Shown here: positions 56,420 to 64,000 of the stretch, piece by piece
Numbering within the stretch: the stretch's first letter is position 1
How the letters are laid out: each line of letters opens with the position of its first letter
Source: Lactuca virosa
Taxonomy: Eukaryota; Streptophyta; Magnoliopsida; Asterales; Asteraceae
Length of the DNA stretch: 64,000 bases
Assembly: GCA_928212115.1 (NCBI GenBank)
Contig: CAKMRJ010003334.1
Span: 39,283,616-39,347,615, forward strand
Reading direction: 5' to 3'
Translations under genes and position numbers: made by a program
Notes under the pieces: generated by a model
Told to the model about the DNA's origin: nothing
What the model saw: only the letters and a program-made list of their open reading frames with translations
Databases searched by the model: none

Positions 56420-57844
56420 ATGGCGAGAACCCGAAGTGGAGTCGGGAATGCAAACGGAAATAGGAATCAACCCCCACTGATTCAGCAGATACCTGTTGTA
56501 GTAGAAGTTGCACCCGAGCCAATCACCATGGCTGGAGTACAGGCCATGATTCGTGCTATGTTAGCAGAACAAAGGGAGGAAATGAGGCAGATGTTGCACG
56601 CAAATAGGGACGAACCTACCATGCCCGTTGAGCAACCCGAGCTGAGTCCCGAGCAATCGGAGGAAGGGAACTATAGCCGCCATGTGAGTCAAGTTGGAGA
56701 ACGAAGGAATGACCCAGAGAGGGGAAACGACAAGGATGGGCGGATGTATAAGAATTTCTTGGGTGCCAAGCCACCAAGTCTCTCAGGAAGCCCAAAGCCT
56801 GTTGAGATTATGGATTGGATCTCTGAAATGGAGATGGTGTTCGAGAGCTGTATCTGTAGTGAGAAACAGAAGACCGTCTTCGCAGTAAGACAACTGAAAA
56901 CTGGAGTCTTGAGCTGGTGGAAGCTATTGGCGGATACAATGTCGCGAGGAGAAGCCCTAAAGATGTCATGGGATGAGTTCTTGGAACAACTGAAGGCACA
57001 ATACTGTTCAGAAATAGATCTGATTGATCTGAACAATGAGTTCCAAAACCTGAAGAAAGGGAGAATGAGCGTTGACGACTACGCTACTGCATTCACGGAA
57101 AAGATGAAGTTGTTTCCATACCTAGTGCCAACCAAACTCTCCAAAATTAAGAAGTTCGCAAATGGACTGCCAGCCGACTTTGGCCCAACAGTCAAGATGG
57201 CAACCACTCTGAAATCAGCTGTTCGAGCAGCTAAGAATGTGGAGACCCAGCAAAAGGAAAGGGGTCTGGAGAGGGCCGAGGTTGGTGAGAAAAGGAAATT
57301 CGATGGATCTTTAAGGTCCAACAAGAAAAGTAAATTCTCGAAGTCTGGTTCGAAGGGAGGAGGAGCCAAAGCAAAGTGGTGTGACAAGTGCAAGAAGAAG
57401 CACTCCGGAAAATGCGATGGAGAAGTCACCTGCTTTAAGTGTGGAAAGACCGGGCACTATGCCAATGAATGCACCCTCACCAAGAAAGTATGTTATGGGT
57501 GTGGCGAGGAAGGGCACATTTCGAGGGATTGCCCGAAGAAGAAGGAGGCGGGAAGACCCAACATTCCACCGAAGCCGAAGGCAAGAGCCTTCCAAATGAC
57601 GCTCGAGGCTGCAAAGGAGGCAGCAGACGTCGCTTCAGGTACCTTTCTTGTAAATGGATTGTCTGCCAATATACTATTTGATTCGGGAGCAAACTATTCC
57701 TTTGTATCGCATAGATTTGGAGGAAAATTAGCATTGCCTGTAGAAAAACTTGATAATCCCCTAATTGTGGAAGTTGTCAGTGGCAAGTTCGTACCTGTTA
57801 GTAATCGTATTAAGAACATAGTCATCGACATAAACGGAAAATGA
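56420..57844 (+). pseudogene. Gypsy D gag and protease (one frameshift at the end)
   Basis: The 474-codon frame starts MARTRSGVGN. It has the Gag core at about residues 105-270 (FLGAKPPSLSGSPKPVEIMDWISEMEMVF...LSWWKLLAD...YCSEIDLIDLNNEFQNLKKG), a basic linker (KRKFDGSLRSNKKSKF), knuckles CDKCKKKHSGKC, CFKCGKTGHYANEC and CYGCGEEGHISRDC, and protease motif ILFDSGANYSFVSH (about 57673-57715). A one-base insertion in an A run at about 57841 ends the frame. It is the best-preserved gag in the window. Confidence 0.88.
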
Positions 57845-58603
57845 ATTCCACGAGGAGCTGTTACCCATAGAATTGAACGGTTTCGACATCGTTCTGGCAA
57901 TGGATTGGCTTAGCGCCAACGATGCTGAGATTCAATGTCGAAAGAAGATAGTAAGGGTAAACCCACCCGGAAAAGAGTCATTTATGGTGTATGGGGACAA
58001 ACGCCGAGTAAATTCTGGAATCATCTCCCTGATGAAAGCCAAAAAATGTTTGTCCAAAGGATGTGCATCATACTTGGCATTCGTAATCGATGCTAAGAAG
58101 GAAAAGAAAGAGGTGCAGAAGATACCGGTTGTGTGTGATTATCCGGAAGTCTTTCCCGAAGATCTTCCCGGGATTACCACCTGATAGACAAGTGGAATTT
58201 CGGATAGACTTGTTACCAGGTACAACACCGATAGCAAAGGCACCGTACCGATTAGCACCGATGGAGATGAAGGAGCTTATGACGCAACTTCAGGAGTTGT
58301 TGGACAACGGTTTCATTCGACCTAGTTCATCACCCTGGGGAGCTTCGGTGCTATTCGTGAAGAAGAAAGACGGAAGCATGAGGATGTGCATAGATTATAG
58401 AGAGCTGAACAAGGCAACGGTGAAGAACAAATACCCATTGCCGAGGATTGATGACCTATTCGACCAGCTGCAAGGTTCGAGCTATTTCTCAAAGATCGAT
58501 CTTAGGTCATGATATCATCAGCTGAAGGTGAGAGAGCAGGATATCGAGAAGACTGCATTCAGAACAAGATATGGACACTACGAGTTCTTGGTTATGTCGT
58601 TTG
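57845..58603 (+). pseudogene. Gypsy D protease end and RT N-terminus, cut by copia 2
   Basis: The frame resumes with FDIVLAMDWLSANDAEIQC (57873) and the CLSKGCASYLAFVID helix. A second one-base insertion near 58170 shifts it, then RT continues (RQVEFRIDLLPG, LFVKKKDGSMRMCIDYREL, SKIDLRS) to a TGA at 58510 and on to YGHYEFLVMSF, where the LTR of copia 2 starts. The downstream RT, RNase H and integrase are outside the window. Confidence 0.85.
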
Positions 58604-59378
58604 TGATGGGTTTTGAGCATTCTAACACTCCTAAGTGTACATGCAACCCTAGAAAACCTTGGATCTATGTTTGTCTAAAATACATGCAAAATATGATTTC
58701 CAAGGTTCATAATCCTATCTAGCATACATGGGGAACTTTTAACATAAAAGATGGCTAGAATTACATACCTTGTAGTTGTTATGATTCCTTGAAAACCTTG
58801 AGAGCCTAGCACCCCAAGTGTGATGCCTCAAATGTTTCACACAACACCAAATGCTTTGGAATAACTTAAGAGAATGTATAACACTTGTAAAAATCGGCTT
58901 GCCCTCACTTGTTCTTAGTGTAACCGATTTTGGTGAGTAACATGTTCTTTATATAGTGTGTCACATCTAGGGTTACACCATGTAAACCCTAATGTGACAT
59001 GACTCTTCATTTCCATGACCCATGGGTTTGTAACTCCCATGGAGTCTCCATGGAGCATCCAATGGGTTTAACCCAACTTGATAATCCATGGAGCCTTTTA
59101 GCCCACTATACAAGATATGGATGATTTACATAATCAACCCATATATTTAATTAGTCATCTTTTGATCACTTAATTAATTCCAAATTAATTCTTGATCAAA
59201 AACTAATTAAATAATACTATTAATATATTAGAACTTATAATATATTAATAAACCACAAGTGTTATTTCTCTCATTAAGTCTATCCAAATGCATGATGCCA
59301 TGCAACCCAAATGGACCATGTCGGGTCTGGTCAAGTACATACCAGAAATAGTTATGGACTTAGACACCTTATCCAACA
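58604..59378 (-). repeat. 3' LTR of copia 2
   Basis: The 775-bp LTR runs TGATGGG...CCAACA on the plus strand and is a diverged relative of the copia 1 LTR. The start could also be TGTGATGGG at 58602. The polypurine tract CCAAGTGGGAGAC (minus strand, 59379-59391) adjoins. Confidence 0.82.
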
Positions 59379-60222
59379 GTCTCCCACTTGGATAAGTCTA
59401 ATAACTATAACTGCAAGTATGACTTCAGGAACCGATCAGCAATCGTAGCTCTTTTCAAGGTTTCTCGGAACTGAGAAGATGATGATACGCCATTTCAGAT
59501 AAGTGATCATATAATCCTCTGTTCTAGATATCAGTCACAGACAAATACATGGAACAATGTCTTACTTTTGTCCAGCAGTTTATTTCCCGATTTCCGATTT
59601 GTTTGACATAGAACTTAATTGAACACATCAACTTAGTTCTGAACGGGCCCGGTACATAGGTCAAAACAAAATCATCGAGGGGCCCAGATAACGCTTCTAA
59701 TCCAAGAAGGAACAGATAAACTTTGACTCATATGCTTGTTCTACTACTTGTCAAATCATACACAAACACACGTTTTATAACATCGAGTTACCAATGCGGT
59801 TTCGCACTATCAATGTATAACCAACTCATAAACAACAAGACATATCTCTAGGTTTGAAGACTTATATGATATTACCGTCTCGCGATCACTCGAGATAAAT
59901 TCCATGAAGTGATACCAACGAGCGTGGGTTGAATCCAATACTCAGAACTTATGAGCATTCATGAGTGTTGAGGCCATGTCCAACATCTTAGACCTCTACA
60001 ACCAACTCATGACAGTCTTAATTCATATCTACTTCCAACATATGACTGACTGTGGATAATTTGAATAATATGTAAAACACAACATAAATATTCTGGAAGT
60101 CAAAACATGCAAAAGAAATAATAGTAAACGATTGACAAAAGATAGCCACACTTTACTCATAAATAAACACAACTTTTATTCATCATCAAATGTCAATTAC
60201 ACTTTACAAATTTCAAAACTAT
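59379..60222 (-). other. Copia 2 non-coding 3' region
   Basis: About 840 bp between the RNase H stop and the LTR carry no ORF. The region is homologous to 25560-26407 of copia 1, including the text around GTTATACATTGATTG/ATGCGTTTTCG and the CAACCCGCGCTCATTT-like block. Such conservation in two elements suggests a required non-coding part. Confidence 0.7.
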
Positions 60223-61854
60223 CTAACTACTAAAACTAATATCATCCTTCAGCCCTATGCTCCTTGCATGCTGGAGATGCTTAACCCTACCCAGTCCCTT
60301 CGTGAGGGGATCTGCCAGGTTCTCATCCGATGATACCCTCTTTGCCACGAGGAGTCCTTCTTCTATTCGATGTCTGGTGAAATGGTATTTTCTGTCAATG
60401 TGTCTGGATCTCCCGTGATCCCTTGGTTCCTTTGCTAAGGCAACAACACTTTCACTATCACAGGAAATCTCTATGGGCTCCTTTATAGCTGGTACAACTC
60501 CAAGGTCTCCAATGAAGTTCTTTAGCCATATCGCCTCCTTTGCTGCCTCGCTTGCCGCTATATACTCTGATTCGCAAGTTGAATCAACCACTGTCTCATG
60601 CTTGGAACTTTTCCAAGAGATTGCTCCTCCATTTAAGGTAAAGACCCAGCCCGGCTAAGAGCGGAAATTATCCCTATCAGTCTGGAAACTAGCGTCACTA
60701 TACCCTACAACTCTCAAGTCATCACTCCCACCAAGGGTAAGGACCCGGTCCTTAGTCCTTCGCAGGTACTTGAGAATGTTCTTTACCGCCGTCCAGTGAG
60801 CCTTACCAGGGTTCCCCTGATACCTGCTAACCATGCTCAAAGCAAAGGCTACATCAGGACGAGCGCAGGTCATAACATACATGATCGAGCCTACTGCAGA
60901 AGCATAAGGTACTCGACTCATTTCTGCTATCTCAACCTCGGTACTCGGGATCCGAGTCTTACTCAATCTAGCGTTACTCTGGATGGGTAACTCTCCTTTC
61001 TTGGAATCTTGCATGTTGAACCTCTTCAGCACCTTATCCAAGTATGTACTTTGACTAAGTCCAATTAGTCTTTTACTCCGGTTTCTCAGAATCCTTATCC
61101 CTAGAATATAGGCAGCTTCTCCTAGGTCCTTCATAGCAAAACACTTCCCAAGCCATGACTTCACTTCCTGCAAGGTTGGGATGTCATTTCCTATGAGTAG
61201 TATGTCATCCATATACAATACCAAAAAGCTAACTATACTCCCACTAGCCTTGACATATACACAAGATTCATCTTCACTCATCGAAAAGTCAAACTCTTTG
61301 ACTTTCTCATCAAAGCAAAGATTCCATCTGCGAGGTGCTTGCTTTAATCCATAAATGGATTTCTCTAGCTTACACACTCTGTTAGGGTTCTCTATACTGA
61401 CAAAACCCTCTGGCTAATTCATGTAAACTTCCTCAGCCAATTTCCCATTGAGGAAAGCGGTTTTGATATCCATTTTCCATATTTCATAGTCATGAAATGC
61501 AGCAATCGCTAACAACACCCTAATAGACTTAATCTTGGCTACTAGTGAAAAGGTCTCATCATAATCAACTCCTGGAGTTTGAGAAAAGCCCTTTGCAACC
61601 AGTCGCGCCTTATAAGTGTGTATATTACCATCCATGTCGGTCTTCTTCTTGAAGATCCATTTGCACCCTACTGTCTTACGACCTGGTACATTGTCAACCA
61701 AGTTCCAAACTTGATTGTCATACATGGACTGTATCTCGCTGTCCATTGCCTCTTTCCATTTGGCAGACTCGGGGCCTGCCATGGCTTCCGCATAGTTGTT
61801 AGGTTCGTATAGACTTACCAGTGTCTCATCACTAATAAGTGTCTCACCTTCCAC
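60223..61854 (-). pseudogene. Copia 2 reverse transcriptase and RNase H
   Basis: The RT begins near 61800 (AKWKEAMDSEIQSMYDNQVWNLV...KWIFKKKTD), continues through GVDYDETFSLVAK and MDIKTAFLNGKL, and is stopped by TAG at 61413 (MN then TAG, PEGF). It goes on with SIYGLKQAPRRW and the catalytic YMDDIL (about 61200-61215). RNase H follows (YSDASFQTD; a TAG at 60656 where the frame otherwise continues; ESEYIAASEAAKEAIWL; DSESVVALAKEPRDHGRSRHIDRKYHFTRH) to the natural stop at 60223. Two C-to-T-type nonsense changes are the main lesions. The YMDD motif is intact. Confidence 0.88.
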
Positions 61855-62920
61855 AGTAAATGGAAACCATAGTAGTGCTCAGGTGCATTCCTAACCCTTG
61901 TGGAACGCCTCAGAGGTACAGACTTGTCAATTGGATCAACAGGAGTTTCCTCCTCAAGTTGACTGCTAGGGTTTGAGGTTCCTTCACCACTTAACTCTTG
62001 AACTTCTTCAAGGTCAATTGGCCTCCCACTGTTTCCTTGGCTTATGAACTCTCTCTCTCGAAAGACACCCCTCTTTGCTACAAAGACCACATTCTCACTA
62101 GGTCTGTAGAAGAGGTAACCAAAGGATTTCTGTGGGTAGCCGATGAAAATACACCTCTCACTTCGAGGTTCAAGCTTGTCGTGAGTCTCGCGTCTCACGA
62201 AAGCTTCGCAACCCCAAATCTTGATGTGGGCTAGACTAGGAGCTTTTCCAGTCCACATCTCGTGAGGTGTTTTGGCAACCTTCTTTGTAGGGACCAGATT
62301 AAGGATATGGGCGGCAGTCTCTAAGGCATACCCCCATAATGAGATTGGTAGCGAAGCTCGACTCATCATGGAACGAACCATGTCCAACAAGGTTCGATTA
62401 CGCCTCTCAGCTACACCATTCAACTGTGGTGTCCTGGGAGGTGTCAATTGTGAGACAACCTCACATTCCCTAAGATAGTCGAGGAACTCTGTACTAAGAT
62501 ACTCACCACCATGATCGGATGGAAGCATCTTAATGTTCCTGCCCAATTGATTCTCGACTTTCTGTTTAAACTCTTTAAACCTTTCGAAAGTCTCCGACTT
62601 ATGCTTGATTAAATAGACATATCCATATCTACTATAATCATCTGTAAAAGTCACATAATAACGATTAACATCCCTTGTGGCAGTTTTGAAGGGTCCACAC
62701 ACATCCGTGTGCACTAGATCCAACAAACCTTCACCCCTAGCACACGAACCTGTGAAGGGTGACTTTGTCATTTTTCCAAGTAAGCATGATTCACAACTAT
62801 CAGCTGACTTTAGGTCAAATAACTCCATCCTTTTGGAGTTGGCCTATGCGTTTCTTGCTTACATGTCCAAGACGACAATGCCATAATGATGCTTTATCCA
62901 AGTTATTATCATTAGTAGAA
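61815..62920 (-). pseudogene. Copia 2 integrase
   Basis: A GAG-pre-integrase part LWHCRLGHVSKKRIG lies at about 62840-62890 in a shifted frame. The main frame (62828-61815) has CESCLLGKMTKSPF, HTDVCGPF, FTDDYSRYGYVY, SDHGGEYLS and NGVAERRNRTLLD, so the D, D and E positions are present. It ends with the variable C-terminal part (LRRSTRVRNAPEHYYGFHL) and a frameshift against RT at about 61855. Confidence 0.87.
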
Positions 62921-64000
62921 TCAATACACAGGCACATTATTTCCTAAATTATCTACAACAGACACATCTTCATACACACCATCACAAGGTAATGCTTTAA
63001 AATAAAACACATTATTAAAGAAAGCATTTATTCCACCAACTTCATTATCAAAAGAAAAGGTAAAACCTTGTTTGTACAAAGCATGAAAGGAAATAACATT
63101 TCTTGCCATTTCAGGCGAATAACAACATTTATTCAAATCTAAAGTAAACCCACTACTTAGCAACAAAGTATAAACTCCAATCTTGGTGACAGGTGAAACT
63201 TTCCTATTCCCCATGATCAAGTTTATCTTTCCATGCTCCACATTCTTACTTCTTCTTAGTCCCTGCAAATCAGTCAAATATGAATATCACAACCGGTATC
63301 AAGGACCCAAGAGTTAGAATAAGGTGAGTTATTAGATAATATAGTGTAAATACCTGCATGGTTGGGTTTCACTTTCCCATCCTTCAAATCTTGCTGGTAC
63401 TTCGGGCAGTTTCGCTTCCAGTGCGCCTTTTCATGGCAATAGAAGCATTCAACCTCTTTTGGGTCAGCAGAAGGAGTGACGGAACCTTTCTTGGTTCCGC
63501 TTGAAGGGGAGCCATCAAGGGCCCTTGGTACCCTTCGAAGGGTTCTTCCTCTTCTTCCCTCTACCTTTCCTGATTGCCAGGACAGGTGCGGAGTTTGGAG
63601 TAGGAGTAGGAGTGGTAACAACCGACTTACCTTTAAGACCTGATTCTGTGGTCTTTAGGAGTCCTTAAAGTTTGCTAAGTGTAACTTCCTCCTTGTTCAT
63701 GTGGTATGTCATGCGGAATTGATCATAACACGAAGGTAAGGAGTGCAAAATGATATCTATTGCTAACTCCTCAGGGAAGTTCACATTCAGCTTCATCAAA
63801 CGGTCCACATACCTCTGCATTTTCTGCATGTAGCCCGTGATGGGTTCACCATCTTTCATTCGGGTTGTTATCATGGAGGAGATGATTTCATATCGCTCTT
63901 GACGAGCACTCTAATGGTAGCAGTCCATCAAATCCTGGTGCATCTCAAAAGGATAGTAGTCCTCATAGGACTTTTGGAGCTCGGCTGACATAGTGGCCAT
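62921..64000 (-). pseudogene. Copia 2 gag and protease (5' end beyond the window)
   Basis: From the right edge: MATMSAELQKSYEDYYPFEM..., a stop near 63911, then the UBN2 Gag segment (MITTRMKDGEPITGYMQKMQRYV...LHSLPSCYDQF, 63874-63665), a CCHC-like knuckle (CFYCHEKAHWKRNC, about 63440-63400), the protease motif WVLDTGCDIHI (about 63300-63277, D-T-G), a frameshift, and the remainder to KALPCDGVYEDVSVVDN (62921). At least two stops and two frameshifts are present. The true Gag start is to the right of the window. Confidence 0.82.

Larger units (their letters stand above)
53621..58603 (+). mobile_element. Gypsy element D (5' part)
   Basis: It comprises a 5' LTR, tRNA-Met primer site, gag, protease and the N-terminal half of RT, then is cut by copia 2. 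Its 3' part, if present, lies beyond the window. It is a separate group from A-C, as its LTR (TGTAACGTCCGGG...) and Gag (MARTRSG...) differ. Confidence 0.88.
58604..64000 (-). mobile_element. Copia element 2 (3' part, runs out of the window)
   Basis: Minus-strand element with 3' LTR at the left, a long 3' non-coding region, then RNase H, RT, integrase, protease and gag towards the right edge. It is inserted in the RT of gypsy D. Its LTR and 3' region are related to those of copia 1, and it retains recognisable proteins, so it is a candidate helper type. Confidence 0.88.

Overview
This window is plant nuclear DNA, most likely from a large, transposon-rich dicot genome. The evidence is spliced genes with plant-type GT-AG introns, Ty3/gypsy chromoviruses of the Tekay type with 1.7-2.7 kb LTRs, Ty1/copia elements with ~0.75 kb LTRs, hAT, MULE and Tourist-like DNA transposons, and a LINE remnant. 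The style of the LTRs (TGTGACAACCCGAAA..., TGTAACATCCCGATG...) reminds me of Asteraceae such as Lactuca, but that is an inference and no marker in the window proves it.

Layout. 1-190: first exon start of an unidentified Ser-rich gene running out of the window on the minus strand. 1507-15157: a nest four insertions deep. A small non-autonomous hAT element (8-bp duplication GTTAATTC) contains a solo LTR (minus), which contains a complete gypsy element A (2653-13317, minus), which contains a copia solo LTR (7880-8650). 15177-15503: a probable MITE. About 15525-40151: gypsy C (plus), 5'-truncated, split by gypsy B (17913-36496, duplication TTATG). B is itself split by a complete copia element (19940-27159) in its 5' LTR and by a copia-like solo LTR (28458-29247) in its gag. 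40152-42126: remains of a MULE with a transposase C-terminus and a broken GRF zinc-finger gene. 43652-45998: intact PEX12 gene (9 coding exons, minus). 46500-47440: LINE endonuclease remnant. 48466-52440: intact mPGES-2-like glutaredoxin/GST-fold gene (6 coding exons, minus), whose first intron carries a gypsy fragment and a Tourist-like MITE. 53290-53620: GGT-rich microsatellite. 53621-58603: 5' part of gypsy D (plus), cut by copia element 2 (58604 to past the window end, minus).

Only PEX12 (peroxisomal RING ubiquitin ligase subunit) and the mPGES-2-like gene look functional. All transposon ORFs carry stops, frameshifts or deletions. Insertion order can be read from the target duplications.

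The most interesting signals are: (1) short palindromes (TACGGCCGTA or GTACGC-NNN-GCGTAC type) in the LTRs of four different gypsy groups, next to the LTR TATA region and usually again downstream; (2) a 63-nt, 24% GC, GT-AG intron-like insert flanked by GGTA between the zinc knuckles and protease of gypsy C; (3) an extra 209-codon ORF before gag in gypsy B; (4) a copia element with near-identical LTRs but a badly decayed interior, which suggests mobilisation in trans.
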